DNA of 64,000 nt from positions 14,292,501-14,356,500 of the forward strand of contig OX291557.1 of NCBI GenBank assembly GCA_946406115.1. Reading direction: 5' to 3'. The notes beneath the pieces were generated by a model. It was not told where the DNA came from. It ran no database searches and saw only the letters and a program-made list of their open reading frames with translations. Both the position numbers and the translations under genes were made by a program. Of this stretch, positions 31,674 through 43,906 are shown piece by piece (position 1 is the stretch's first letter; each line of letters begins with the position of its first letter). Origin of the DNA: Apoda limacodes. Its lineage: Eukaryota; Arthropoda; Insecta; Lepidoptera; Limacodidae.

Positions 31674-33503
31674 CACTGAAAAAAAGAGGAATTTTCAAGT
31701 AGACTTTTTGCTTGATTAGAAGAAATATAATTATATTAATTATTCAACTGTTCAAATTAATAAATAATACTTTTCATCTACAAAGAAGAGAAATTGATTG
31801 ACAGGCTTAATAAACTAACATATTATATTTGATCAGTTTCCTAATTGATTTTCATTTTAATTATTCACTTGACTTAACGAATTATGGCATTGTTTATATC
31901 TGTGAAGCATAATTTATTAATGTAATATTTGAACTTAATTACACGTATAATTTTAAAGAATAAATTAATACAAAGCGATTGATTACCTCAAACATGAAAG
32001 GGGTTGTATTAATAAATCAACTAATTTAAATTTAACTTGCGCTTAATACAATAAAGCAATGTACTTGACTAACCGAATGAAGTCCTTGACACATGACAAC
32101 AATCCACAAAACTTGAACTGCCCAATCAGAACACTGCTTATCCTCCCCGCATCCCGCAACTTTGGTAATTTTGATTTCAAACGAAAATTGGATAACTGTG
32201 ACACAGGGCTGGATTTCGTCGTACCTACCTCCTATTTCTACCATATTTTATTTTCAATTTTAAATAGTATAATTGAACACAGCGAAAAAGAAATTTGGCA
32301 ATATGTACCATGCCAGCTTTATGACGCTCTTGAAACCGTCTCGCTTATTCGGCGCTGGACATCATAATAAGAATAATATTAACAAATATTTTACATTAAA
32401 AATCATTCATCATTGTAGATTGAAGTTGTAATGTGAACGTTTTCATACGACCCTACGCCTACACCACACTGCAGACAAGGGTTTTATTCCGTGAAAGAAA
32501 GTAAAATGCCGGCTGGCTGTGTTTTTATTTTTCACAAATAATTTGTTTTTTGCGGAAAAACTGCTTCCAAAAATACAAAGTACCGAGGCGCATTTATATC
32601 TATTTGATGATTTGTGCAATAAAAACTCGGTTAGGTGCGAATCGAGGGTTCCGTACTTAGCTGGGATTTTAAAAGTTTATTTGGGTCACACACAGCATGA
32701 TATTTTATTTATTTAGTCAAAAATATTTTTTTACCATGATATTTAGTTATATCTAGGCACATTTTTACAGTACTTTTAATTTAAATGCACGACTAATTAT
32801 AAGTACACACCACACACACACACATTTAAAAACAAAAATCTTAAATAAACTAATTTTTCATAAATTGAAATGGTCTGTATTGTTGTTTAAATACAGTAAA
32901 TGGTACAGAAATCGGTTTATGCTATAGACTTCGCCAAAAAAATAGTCTAAAAATTACAAGTTTTACAGATGCCCACTCCTCAATGCCAGCATAAGAGAAA
33001 GTCTATTTTTTCGGCAACTTTTTATTTGCACCAAATATCTAAATTTCAAGTATGTAAGTGATTCCGTTTACTAGCTATATAATATATATATTTCATAGTA
33101 ATGTATATAAAATTATCTAATGATTTATAGTGCATTCACATACACAAAGTTAGAATTACAGAAATTAGCTTTCTGGCCTATATCGCCCTCTTAAGTAGCT
33201 TAATACGTGGCATAACATACATTGATTCGTTTAATTATTTTTCTTAATTTTATTAAACACTTACTTTAATTGTTTTGGTAAAAACATTGATGGCATATAT
33301 TAAGAACGGGCTGATTATATTAATCTATAAACCTGTTTCATACATTAAAATTATAACTGGATTTATCAAGGTACTTCGTTACCTTTCTCAATAATTTCAA
33401 CTTGATTGCTGCTATTAGCTCACTTTATCTGCTCGCTATGCACAAAGTTACTTTGTTGTCACTATCAATATTTTGATTAATATAGTCAATTTTTTTTTCA
33501 GTG
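31674..33503. mobile_element. 1.83-kb insertion with CACTGAAAAAAA inverted ends, splitting an RT remnant
   Basis: The plus strand begins CACTGAAAAAAAGAGG (31674) and ends ATTTTTTTTTCAGTG (33503), a 12-bp inverted terminus that interrupts one RT sequence precisely between its W-x-E and GLSVNP segments. Inside there is no recognisable transposase; a 102-codon frame at 32059-32367 has no known domain. A fragment of the GGGTTCCGTAC repeat (near 32645) and a short CA run (32811) are present. Probably a non-autonomous DNA element; the superfamily is not clear. Confidence 0.45.
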
Positions 33504-34000
33504 CATATCCTGATAGTATCCAGATCTTTTGACATTTTACTAATACAATGTAGAACTTCATTAACTCTAAAAGACCTGTAAAGCTGTAGATCACCTACAC
33601 ATAGATGATATAGGCTGAAATTGATACTCGGGACTAATGTTTTAATGAACACTGAAAATAATAAAGGAGATAATACTCCGCCTTGAGGCATTGCAGCATC
33701 TACACTGCACCAGTCTGATTAAATTTCATCTAAACGTACTCGCTGCTGGCTTCCCTGACGATATGATTGAAACCATTGTCTTGCTGACTGCGCTATATTT
33801 AAGCGTAAACAGTGCACTTTAGGACTTTAGAGAGAAAAGGTAGAATAGAAATGGGCCTAAAATGGGAATAGTCTATAGGTTCATTCTTTTTAGGTAAAGG
33901 TATTATGAAAGCCCTTTTCCAGGGTAAGGGGAATATAACAGTAAAAAGTGATAAATTTATTATATGGGTAAGGTACGATAAGATGTAATCGAGAATTGGT
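33504..34000 (-). pseudogene. Non-LTR reverse transcriptase remnant, upstream part
   Basis: On the minus strand: WKRAFIIPLPKKNEP, HFRPISILPFLSKV, a jump, ARQWFQSYRQGSQQRVRL, PQGGVLSPLLFSVFI, then SLYHLCVGDLQLY where the YADD box is degraded to CVGD. Stops and shifts are present and about 40 residues are missing between the second and third motifs. CR1-like by motif style. Confidence 0.75.
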
Positions 34001-34804
34001 TAAACCAATTGACGACCTTCACGGTCATGCCCAACTGCTTAGGTATGTAGTTACAGTATGTTTTTTTTTATATTGCAGTCAGAGACAGGCTTAAAAGCAA
34101 AAGTAGTGCCATTGGCAACAGGAGCTGTATAAATTTTCCTAAATGGTTGAATCCCTGGTTACTGGATGAATGACATGCGAAGAAGTTGAGAAGTAGCAAA
34201 CTTACTTAGTACAAAAAAACTTAAACTAACCACGCCAATTAACTTTAGTGCGGGCTAAGTCGCAGAAAAAAGCTAGTTTAGTAATACAGTGCAAGGATTA
34301 ATTCCAAGTTTCCCAGGTCAAGAACAAGATCTAATGATAGTTACACACCGCATTTCTGTATTTTATAAATTTTCTTGTAAAGGTTATGACACGACCTAGC
34401 TCCAGTTTTGCTCGCACCACGTAGTTTATTTAAAGTAAGTATCGTTACTTCATTTTATAACATTCTGCAATAGTTTTGTAGTGTCTTACCATGAAACTAG
34501 TGTATTGCAAACCAACGCCTTGCTCGCACTAAATATGGTTATCGTAGTGTGATTCCTAGGGCAACTCCTTGATTACAGCATAGTATATGTAGTAAGAAAG
34601 TTTGCTGCAGCAAGCTATAATGTCGCTATAGTTCGTCCACGTGGAATTTGGTTATAGTTGTTCCTGCGGAAATTTTTGAGTCACTTCAATTATTTCTATG
34701 CCAAATTTCAGGTCAATTAGACCCTTCGTTGCGTCAGGGAGGCAGAACAAACAAACGACCAAAGATACATTCTCATAATAATAGATATATATGTGTTGGA
34801 GCAA
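34001..34804. other. Stretch with a decayed RTE/SINE-type tail, no gene
   Basis: 34660-34800 contains ATGCCAAATTTCAGGTCAATT and an AACAAACAAACG end, a dispersed-repeat tail. The rest shows nothing. Confidence 0.4.
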
Positions 34805-35400
34805 CAAATTCAAATTCAATATAATTTATTCAGTTTAGGCTACAATAATTGAGCACTTATGAATGTCACTACGCCATCGGTTCGTAAGTCTACAGGGCGG
34901 GAGACCTTGTACTGAGAAGAACCGGCAAGAAATTCAGCAAGGGCATTTCTTTTCTCCCTTTCTCTTACAGCTTCCAATTAAAATATTGGAAAATGCCCTC
35001 CCTATCATAAAAGGACACTTTCCATTACAAACATAAAAAAACATGAAATATAAAGCACAAGCACAACATAAAAAAGTATCTAATATAAACAAAAGACAGT
35101 TTATGTATTCATCACTAAGAAATAATCAATATCTTACAGTATTAATAAACAAAACAAAAAAGTAAGACTAAATACTAAGAATACAAAGAAGTTTGCAAGA
35201 GCAGACCAGCCTCCAAAGGCGGCACCCGTTCACGAGTATGACACATGAATCAGCCATCGCTTCGCTCAACCATGTTTTAGGGAACGTAACGACCTGACAC
35301 ACACGCCACCACCGCAGAGACACTTTGAGAGAGCATGACACACTCAAGCAACTCCAATAAAACTTCGATTGTACTAACAGACAGATATACAAATAATAAA
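34805..35400 (-). repeat. LINE 3'-end fragment (TTTGAATTTG tail family)
   Basis: On the minus strand it ends in ...GAATAAATTATATTGAATTTG after TTCTTGCCGGTTCTTCTCAG, the 3' end style of a common lepidopteran LINE. A second copy of this tail lies at 60486-60716. The 74-codon minus frame at 35168-35392 falls in the upstream 3' UTR-like part and has no RT motif. Confidence 0.5.
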
Positions 35401-35420
35401 TAAATAAATTTGAACATTAT

Positions 35421-35592
35421 CACACAGCGCCGTATGGTCCCAAACTAAGCAAAGCTTGTGCTATGGATACTAGACAACGGAAACAAATGCATACATATTA
35501 TATATATATATAACACTCAGTCTCAAGACAAACGCAAATAATACATTTACATATGTCTTGTGCGGGAATCTAACCCATGCACCTCGAACTTT
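35421..35592 (-). repeat. tRNA-derived SINE, degenerate
   Basis: The minus strand reads a B-box-like GGGTTAGATTCCCGCAC, then GTCTTGAGACTG and a TATATATA block, and ends TTTGGGACCATACGGCG. Same body as the SINE at 43343. Confidence 0.55.
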
Positions 35593-36470
35593 TTTTAAGA
35601 TAAAAACCGGCACAATTTCATATCCGAAAAAAGTTATGTTTTAAAGTTCCGTATATGTACCTATAACGATGTCACAACCACAGTGGCCTAGTAAGCCAAC
35701 CAATTGAAATGTGTTTGACATTTTTTTTGTATTTGGGTAGGGTCTAATCTAAAAGAGGACGATTTGGGCCATAACGCAGTGCAGATTGTGTACTTCAAAT
35801 ACGTCTTTATTTACGTATATAGGCTTCCCTACGATGTTTTCCTTCACCAAAAGACCAGTGGAGTAAATAATCAATGTACTTAAGAAATACAAAATTAAGA
35901 AAAATATTTATTAGTACAGGACGGGCTCAAACCTCCGTTGCTTAGAGTGCGAGGCGTAACAATGTGCGCTAATCCACACCGGGCCAGCGCAGCGGACTAT
36001 GACCCAAAACCCGCTTCCTCCAAGAAGAGTTTTGTGCACTTGCAGTGGGATCTTACCACGGTAGCAAAGAGATAAGGCTTAAAAATTGAGTGTTTGAAAT
36101 AACTTAAAACTAATGCATTTAAGTTGAGATATTTTCAATACAAGTGAAGCCACAGGCAAATAATGGTTACCAGAATGTTTTTGTCAGAATAAGCAAAGTA
36201 ATTACTTCAACTTCAAGTTACAGTGGAGTCAAGCGTAAGAAATAGCATGTCACATTCGTTCGATTAGGTAGCACTATGATGAGGCCACGTGCTTCGATTA
36301 AGGTGGGAGAATCTCGGATCGGACACTTGAGGAAGAAAACTATACAGTCCACTAGACACAAATCACGTGCGACCTGTGATAACGTAAATAAACGAATTTT
36401 GAGACTAGTTCGACCTATTATTAAAGTATGAAATTGCCGTTTTGTAATTAATTTTTTTTTTTTAATTTTT
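35593..36470. repeat. Decayed SINE-like sequence, no gene
   Basis: 35760-36055 has a tRNA-like head on the minus strand (GTGGATTAGCGCACATTG, then AGGTTTGAGCCCGTCC) and a CAGTGGGATCTTA end. The flanks show nothing. Confidence 0.4.
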
Positions 36471-36965
36471 AATTAATGATTTATATAATGAAGTATCTTC
36501 TCCCGTTGTTTATACGATTCTGCCATCTAATAGGAAGCTCATTCAAACCTTTTCGATAGAACTCTGTGGACTTCACAAACTGTGTGAAGGCTGTACTGTA
36601 AGAAACATTTTTCACGCAGAAAATGTGTTAATCGTTTGGTGCACGGTCCAGCGAATGCGATGAATGACGGATGGTGCCTTACTGCAGTTCTTGTAGTGTT
36701 AATACTGTTTCATGAACAGTGTGAGAGGATTTTCTGTAAATGAGTCAATATTGTGTGTATGCCAACGTTAAACTATGCCGCTAATTCCTTGGTATAGTTT
36801 GACACGGATCGGCTTCCACTATCACCTTAAATTTATCGTTATTTACCTTAGTGACTGGTCTTCGTGGTTTATTCTTCAGGTCGAATTTTCCTCTACGTAA
36901 TTGGTTAAACTAATAATGCACGGCGCGTTCGTAAGCCGTATACTCTCCAAACACAGCATTGACAT
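36471..36965 (-). pseudogene. Mariner remnant with N- and C-termini fused by internal deletion
   Basis: Minus strand: the helix-turn-helix region (RPVTKVNNDKFKVIVEADP, then HTVHE) is followed after only about 150 bp by the extreme C-terminus (FYRKGLNELPIRWQN). The catalytic D,D34D core is missing, so this is an internally deleted, non-coding relic; stops are present. Confidence 0.75.
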
Positions 36966-38672
36966 TACGGAATTAGTATTCGAATATTATTCTGATTTTA
37001 AGAAAAGCTGAACGTAAAAACAATTAGAAGTCATGTATTTTTTAAATTTAGTTTTCGGGTGAAAAAAGTTTTACTCTAAAATCTGACCCTGGTTTAATTT
37101 TTATTTCAAGTGGCCAGTGCATTAAAACAGCAATTTCATGCTGAAACAACTATTAGGTATATGAAATAGTAAACTGACTCACTGACTGATATATCAACGC
37201 ACAGCCCAAACTACTGGATCTAGGGACTTGAAATTTCACACAAAGGTTCCTATTATAACATAGGCGAGCATTACGAAATAGTTTTGCAAAATTTTTACCC
37301 TAAGAGGATGAAATAGGATTGGAAGATTGTAAGGAAATCCGTATTTTTTTTAACTTAATGCATACAATTTTGTACATGTAGTTTGTAGCTTTTAGGTTGA
37401 ATATTGACGCGTTAAAATGTCGGTAAACCGTTTATGAAAAATCATTCGCTAAAGGGTAAAATAGGGATGAAAATTTGTTTCATATTTCAGATTACTTGTA
37501 GGCAAAACCATAAGCAGCTAAAAGTTATTTTTCAAAAATCTATGTAGACGAAGGAATAAAAATTCAAGATAGCAGATCCAATGTGGCTTCCTTTTTTTAA
37601 TTACTCTATGTTTTAAAATTCAAGATGGCAGATCTAATACGGCGTCCATTTTTCTGCCAACATTCTTTGATATCAAGAGAAACAAAGAGAAGTTAAATGT
37701 GCGGTAATTGCGGACGGCAATTTTTTTTAGAAGTGAAAACTTCTTTAGCGGCTTTGTGCACTTTTTTTGTGATTGGTAAAAATGTTAAACTCGTGACCTG
37801 GTCGAAAATTCGTGAGACGAACCTCGCGTCAGGACACGTGACTTGATCGAAAATTCGTCAGAAGGAACTCGCGTTAGGACACGTGACCTTTATTTACATT
37901 AGGTTAGTTTTTATTTCTAGTATATGGCGATAATGAGTAGTACAAGGAGGTTTGATATGGGATTTTAATTCTATGACAGATTGAGATGTCAAATATACTA
38001 CGTCAAAAAAGTAAATAAACAAACATTATTATTTATAATAAATAAATATGTATACGAAGTGATGGAAACTAAATAGCTAGTATATTTTCACTTTTGCCGG
38101 CACTCCCGGATTGCAACCCCTTTTTTTAATCTACATTAATTTGTAAAAGTTTGTTTTTTAGTTAAGTTTAACCTAACTTTTGTCATTTTTGAGATTGTTG
38201 AGGGGAAGAAGAAGGACATAAGCTACTTTTTATCCCAGAAAAGTATGTTTATTATCAACAAGAATCCCACGCCGACAACTGAATTTAGCAAGGGTGGAGC
38301 CGTAGCACAAGCTTTTAATTTATAATTTCTGACATCCCCACAACTTGTGTTCTGTTTATTTACGAGCAGCTTACACATTTTTATGATAAACTGAAAGCAA
38401 TGACGTCACACGAAAATCACTGTCAACAGAAGGATAATCAACAAGGCATTATATTCGCCCACTCAAGGAATCTACGCCGTAGATTTGCTACGAAGCGTCG
38501 TAGATACTCTCATAGTTGCTACGAACTTCAGTGAATCGCCCATCTGGTATCCATAATATCAAAAAACATGAATAAAATTTAATCCTACCAGAAATCTAGA
38601 AAAGCGTGGCCGCTTGGAACAAATCACGTGCAAGAAAAACTTGAATCTATCGATAATATAAATGCCGAAAAA
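36966..38672. other. Dispersed-repeat fragments and a 45-bp tandem pair, no gene
   Basis: 37165-37620 is a common repeat style (CTGACTCACTGACTGATATA, CGCACAGCCCAAACTACTGG) with the AAGATAGCAGATCCAA / AAGATGGCAGATCTAA motif twice. 37792-37888 is a 45-bp unit repeated 2.1 times (GTGACCTGGTCGAAAATTCG). 38080-38340 is an RTE/SINE-type tail (AGCTACTTTTTATCCC). Confidence 0.45.
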
Positions 38673-39074
38673 AAATTTTTTTTTTAATACCTCTAATTTG
38701 GCAAACAAGCTTACGGTCCGCCTGATGGTAAGCGGTCACCGTAGCCTATGGACGCTTGCAACACCAGGGGTATCACCAGGGGTGTTGCCGACCCTTCCGA
38801 AATCTAATAACTTCTTTCTTGAAGAACCCCATACTTGGAGAAAACCTTGGCAGGGAGTTCATTCCACAACTTAAGCGTTCGCGAGAGGAAGTTTCTTTGA
38901 AACCGCACTGTACGCGACCATTTCGGTTCTAAAGTGTGAGAATGAATTCCCTGCTGATGGCGAGCAGTGCGATGGTAGAAAGTAGCCGTGGGTATCATTT
39001 CGAATAATTCCTCAGAACACTACCCATTGTACAAGCGGCAGAACACACACAGGGAGGCTAAGTCTCTCCTCATA
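38673..39074 (-). mobile_element. Family A LINE, 5'-truncated copy
   Basis: T-run at 38673-38688, then the family A 3' UTR (AACAAGCTTACGGTCCGCC) and about 300 bp of C-terminal ORF with stops and an internal gap. A short duplication (ATCACCAGGGGT) near the 3' UTR start is unique to this copy. Confidence 0.8.
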
Positions 39075-40065
39075 CACAAGTAAGCGGACAATAGATGTCA
39101 CAGTCATCTCGGAACCAGATGCTTCTTACTGACTCGAATATGGGGGCTGGTTAGAGCCGCAGGAATCCGATGGGCGCGGGCGGCTCAGAACTGGCCGTTG
39201 TGGAGACATATGAGCGAGATATGTCTTCTCAACGGCTCAATTAGAAGGTAGGTGGTACACCTGGTAGGACGCCGTCCCACGCTGCGTTTTGCGATCCGTG
39301 GTCGCCGAGCGATTCCTACCTTCAGCAGTGGACATCTCCGGGCTACAATGACGAACGACCTGTAGACCGGCTAGGTAAGTTTCTGCGTGGCAGAGGCACT
39401 ACTATGAAAGAGATTAACAAAACAATATTTGATAGAATAATTATCGCTCTGCATTGTAATACGTACAAATTACTATGACGTGCACTCTAGTTGACAACTG
39501 AACAGACTAAGGCTGGGTGCACTGCGGCGAGTTGTGGTGCGTATTCAAAATCACAATGCATCCAGATCTAGTATGCGCTTTGAATTTGCACCCTTTGGGT
39601 ACGGAACCCTGAAACAAAGTTTGCGGCGCTGCCACAAGAAAGATCTCGGCTAGCAATAGTCAATCATAGTTTTTGTTCGTATATCGTGTCGCATTATGGA
39701 ATCCTTGGTGTTTCAGTCGCACCTAGCGGTTTTTTTTTCCAGATACTATTATAAAAGTAGAGAACTGGCATTAGAGGTATATTATCCTATCCCACATTTA
39801 CCGCTTTTTACTTTAAAGCTGGTTATTTAGGACAAATGGGATCAATGAACCTTAAGGCCAATATCGGATATACACTAACATAATAATATTAAAGACGGCC
39901 TCTTTGCCCTTTTTACTTTCTTTCAACAAGCATCTCGTATGTAAAAGGTTGTTTTAGTGCCTTGGTGAACAATCTACTATTTCTAAATAATTTAGTAACT
40001 GGCCAGTCCCATTGTTAAAGACTGTTTCTCAAAACTTTTGCGTGGCTTGGTAATGCGGTTTTAAA
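39075..40065. other. Unclassified, partly GC-rich, no gene
   Basis: 39110-39400 is GC-rich and ends CAGCAGTGGACATCTCCGGG, the end style of lepidopteran RTE-type LINEs, but I cannot read RT motifs. Near 39600 is a GGGTACGGAACCCTGAAAC fragment of the common repeat. Confidence 0.35.
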
Positions 40066-40690
40066 AAAAAACTGGCCACGTGCGTGTTGTACACGCATTA
40101 AATTAAGTTAGGTTTCCCCAGTATGAGAATTTTTGCGGAACAAACTTATGAACCGATTTCGTCCAAAACCATTTTCGTTGGTAGTATTTATAAATCTATA
40201 TTATTACAACGAACGAAAGCTTAGGTGTGGGATGGGCTCTCTGCCAAGGTTTTCTCTAAGGACTACTACTGTATGGGGTTCTTTAAGAAAGAAGTTATTA
40301 GATTTTGGAAGGGTCGGCAACGTGCGCGCAGTTATGCTTCAGGTGTTGCAAGCGTCCATAGGCAGTGGGTGCCAATAACAATAAAGTGTCTTAGGAAACT
40401 CGAATGCATTTTAAAAGCCATATTCAATGATAACTAACGAGATAGGGTGCGTAAAAAAAATGATCCCTCGGTTCAATATATTGATAGCGACCCCTTAAAG
40501 ACTTTTCTTAATTTGCATATTATACCTATCTGTATAGCGGTTTACAAAAGGAAGGAAAGGAAAAATTTCACTACAAATTAACCTAAGGACTATAAGGGTT
40601 CGACATACGCACAGACGGACCCTTTGGGTCACGGATATGATGAATTTATATGTGTTTCGTTTTTGTCATTTAGCTACGGACCCCTAAGGA
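40066..40690. repeat. Dispersed repeat (ACTGGCCACGTGCGTG / CGGACCCCTAAGG) split by a family A fragment
   Basis: Left end AAAACTGGCCACGTGCGTG (about 40070) and right end TTAGCTACGGACCCCTAAGG (about 40690) are a decayed version of the CCGGCC/GGAACCCT family. Family A sequence sits inside at 40226-40366. Confidence 0.45.
40226..40366 (+). mobile_element. Family A LINE 3' ORF fragment
   Basis: Matches the end of the family A ORF (CTGCCAAGGTTTTCT, GAAGTTATTAGATTTT, GTTGCAAGCGTCCATAGG) on the plus strand. Both ends are truncated and no A-tail is present. Confidence 0.75.
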
Positions 40691-41467
40691 TTAACTTAAT
40701 ATCTATGATAGTGTTTGCGTTTGATATACCCTTTAATTATAAATCACACAAGCAAAACCATAAGCAAAATCTTGTGTGGGCCTGTTTTTGTAGCTTGCAA
40801 TTTCTCGCAAATTTAGCAAATTTGGCAACTGATAGCGGGATAGCAAATAGATTTTTCAACAAAACAGTAAGAGACAGCACGAAAGCAAATGCAATCTTAA
40901 CAACTTAAAAATCACGCCTATAGTTACTATGCAGAGCCAATAAAGTTTGCTGAACCGATGACCGCAAAACGTTTAGTTCAAATTAAGAAAGATTTTAATT
41001 TTATTTGTATCTACACTTGAGTTAAAATTATTAGGATCTTTTTATTTCATTATTAAAACTAGATTGAATTTAATAGATATTTCTTCATTAGTGTTGTAGT
41101 CTAAGAGTATTTTAAACTAACTGATACACTAGTTAAAGTTTATGTCTGCGGTCACCGACTACCAAGATAAGTAATTAAAACGAAATTTAAATTTTTAAAT
41201 GTAACAGTCAATGTGTGTGCACATGGTTGAACACATCGTGTGGCATATTTGAGCATTTGTGCATACATATTTTTACACATCTTTGAAATCGGCTCTATAT
41301 ACACTACTTCACTCTAGTTCTTCTTTTGAGCTTATTTTTAATACTACATTATGTATCAAGGGTGCTAAGAAGAAAATTATGACGAGAGGCTATTTAAAAG
41401 CCTAAGGCCGAAGGAGAACAAGGCTTTAATTACCCTTGTTTGTAATTTCCGTACCTACCGTCCGTGG
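40691..41467. other. Stretch without a gene
   Basis: AT-rich; nothing recognised. Confidence 0.3.
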
Positions 41468-41642
41468 TACACAATGTTTTTTGTCACATTTGCGGGTAAA
41501 TAATTATAAAAAACATATAAAAACAACGCCGCTAACTAAAAATTTTATAAATTCTCTAGTTATCTAGAGCGCCATCTGGCGCTTTTTAAATGATTTTATA
41601 ATTATTAACCCGCAAATGTGATGAAAAATATTGTGTAACACA
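41468..41642. mobile_element. MITE with about 45-bp inverted ends
   Basis: The left arm contains CACATTTGCGGGTAAATAAT and the right arm its inverse (ATTATTAACCCGCAAATGTG); termini are GTACACAATGTTTTTTG and ATATTGTGTAAC. The inner part has GCGCCATCTGGCGC. No ORF. Confidence 0.65.
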
Positions 41643-41716
41643 AACAACAAACAAAACTTTTTAGTTTTGGCTGTAGTTAAAACTTGTAGTTGCTCTCTTG
41701 TAGTGTGCACGTAGTT

Positions 41717-41932
41717 CATACACTGGAAAAAAGGGATAGCAAAACTGGTTTAGCTATTCGAAATTTATTTAGTAATAACCAAACTTTTGTTATAATTAAA
41801 CAAATGATTCGCTACTCGTAACTCAACACTTTATCTACTAGTAGCTATTTAGTTTAGCAGTCCTCCAGTTATGTTACTAGTAGATAAAATTTGTGTTATT
41901 GTTAGCTAAATTTTTTTTCCGTGTATTTTGAA
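41717..41932. mobile_element. MITE with TACACTGGAAAAAA ends
   Basis: Starts TACACTGGAAAAAAGGG and ends AATTTTTTTTCCGTGTA, imperfect inverted termini. Inside, TCTACTAGTAG and CTACTAGTAGA form a second inverted pair. No ORF. Confidence 0.5.
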
Positions 41933-42057
41933 CAGATAGATTTTTATACATACTCGATAGAATAGGCGCGTCATTTTGAACAGGCTTTGAGGAAAGTAAA
42001 ATTTATAAAGAAAAAGGCCGCGGGAGTAATTAAGGTCTTAGCTAGCACCCACCGCAA

Positions 42058-42135
42058 CAACGCGCGAGATGCCCCAGGTGTTGCAAGCATTTATGGGCTG
42101 CGGTGACTGCTTACTATCCGGCAGACGGTGGACAA
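42058..42135 (+). mobile_element. Family A LINE 3'-end fragment
   Basis: AACGCGCGAGATGCCCCAGG and GGTGTTGCAAGCATTTATGG match the family A stop-codon region and 3' UTR, diverged. Confidence 0.65.
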
Positions 42136-42707
42136 AAAAATAACTTTGCCTATACGTAATGACACTGTTTACAAATAAGTTTTATGAACTTTTCTGTTTC
42201 TTCTTCACCCTTCAGTGTTGTACTGCTACTAATTTCTACTAAAATGGGCACAAAGACATCCTTACATGCCTTAATTCTTGTACTGAAAATAGAAAACAAA
42301 GAGGTTATGGTTTTAACATCATGTATTTAATATTATTAAGACATCACAATATTAAAACCCTTAGTAATTCAGGCCAAAACGAGGTGACATTCACAGTTCA
42401 AAGTTAAATATGATAAATATTTCGGTTAAAAGAAATGTGACACATTCGTCTTACGAATTGAAGATATTTTTTTTAATCTCTCTAGGAATCTGTACAAACC
42501 AGATGATATGAAGATAACACTAACATGTGCAAAATAAAACTGTCAGTTTGTTTATTTTTGTTAATATATACATTTCAGAATTTAATATAAGTTTAATATT
42601 ATTATGGTCATTGAAGGTATCTTACCACAATACAATTTCCAATATTTCAGCAGTTACATGCAATGCGCTTCCAGACGTGTAAGACCCGTTTGATGATTAT
42701 AATGTCT
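42136..42707. other. Stretch without a gene
   Basis: AT-rich; nothing recognised. Confidence 0.3.
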
Positions 42708-42831
42708 GTGTTCCTAAATTTGAACCAGCATACTGGCCAGTACGGTGTGACGTCATTATCTAACGTCAAACTGTTCCGAAATATGACGTCACACCGTACT
42801 AACCAGTATGCTGTTTCAAATTTAGGAACAC
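42708..42831. mobile_element. Hairpin MITE, about 48-bp arms ending in TGACGTCA
   Basis: The arm 42708-42756 (GTGTTCCTAAATTTGAACC...GTGACGTCAT) is repeated inverted at 42783-42831 with two or three mismatches, spacer 26 bp. Each inner arm end carries an 8-bp CRE-like TGACGTCA palindrome. Frames reading through it on both strands are artefacts of the symmetry. Confidence 0.75.
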
Positions 42832-43342
42832 CGTCAATATTGTGTGACAACCACAAAACTATTAGTTTAGAAGAGGTAAGTAAATGTTTTTAGAATAAAT
42901 TTCTAGGTAATTAGAATTTATGTGTACGCTGAGTGCAACGCCTTAAAATTATTAGTGGTTTTTGGCGTCCAGCTCAGGCTTACTATAATTCAATTTTCAA
43001 GTTCAATTATTTACACTGCCATATACTATGCCATATTCATATAATATTGATGTTCACTCATGTTTCATGTTTAGGGAATTAAATCTCGAGCCGAGATTGG
43101 CAATTCGAGATTTTTTAAAATAGTGCGTTAGTTCTTATTGAAAGTTATCAAACTATTTGTTGTTTTTTTATACTACCAAGGTGAAAAATAAGTTAACGAC
43201 CCATCTGATGTCGCTTTCAGCCTGTAGTCTGCAACGACAAAATTTAATCACTCGCCCTATAATTTTGTTTCTGATTAAAACCTACAGCAAAAATTGGACA
43301 TTGTAGGTAACTCTGGCTGATTCAAAGAATATTATAACACTT
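42832..43342. other. Stretch with a decayed family A 3' end
   Basis: 43164-43240 (T-run, ATACTACCAAGGTG, CCATCTGATG) is a diverged family A 3' UTR on the minus strand. Nothing else seen. Confidence 0.4.
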
Positions 43343-43600
43343 TGCCAGCCTCTGCGGCTCAATGGGTATTGACCTGCCTGCTGAAAAGAGAGCCATGGGT
43401 TTAATTTTTGCACAGGACTAACAATTATGTGATAAGCATTTGTGTTTGTCTTGAGTTTGGGCGTAACCTATGAATAATATGTATGTTTTTATAAAACAGT
43501 ATAATTTAAGTATTTGTATCCGTTATCTGGTATAGTGCAAGCCTTGCGGTTTGGGATCCGACAACGCTGTGAGATTTGTCCAAAAACATCATTATTATAC
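43343..43600 (+). repeat. tRNA-derived SINE
   Basis: The head CCTCTGCGGCTCAATGGG...CATGGGTTTAATTTTTGCAC has A- and B-box-like segments. The body has GTCTTGAGTTTGGGCG and an AATAATATGTATG block; the tail GGTTTGGGATCCGACAACG. The same family occurs at 35421 (minus). Confidence 0.65.
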
Positions 43601-43906
43601 AAATTACATCCTTTTTGCAATTAATTTGACAAGGATAAAGTCAGGGCGTTTAGCCAGTATTACTTATATATAGAATAATCCAACCGTTATCAGAAATCTT
43701 AGACACACTTTTATTATATTATATTTTAAATATTTTCGTATTAAAAAAACTGATCGCTTGACTTTGTCTGGTTCTCAATGACACAGTCACCGTGATTCTA
43801 ATAATAACTAAAATGATAAGTAAAGGGTATCGAAGTTATCCAAGTACATTCCCCCGTGTTCAATTCTGACTTACTTATTAGAGCCGTCAAGAAGTGGATG
43901 CGGCAC
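43601..43906. other. Spacer without a gene
   Basis: Nothing recognised. Confidence 0.3.

Noticed and set aside
42647..42893. Overlapping ORFs on both strands
   Set aside because: Symmetry of a hairpin MITE produces mirrored frames.
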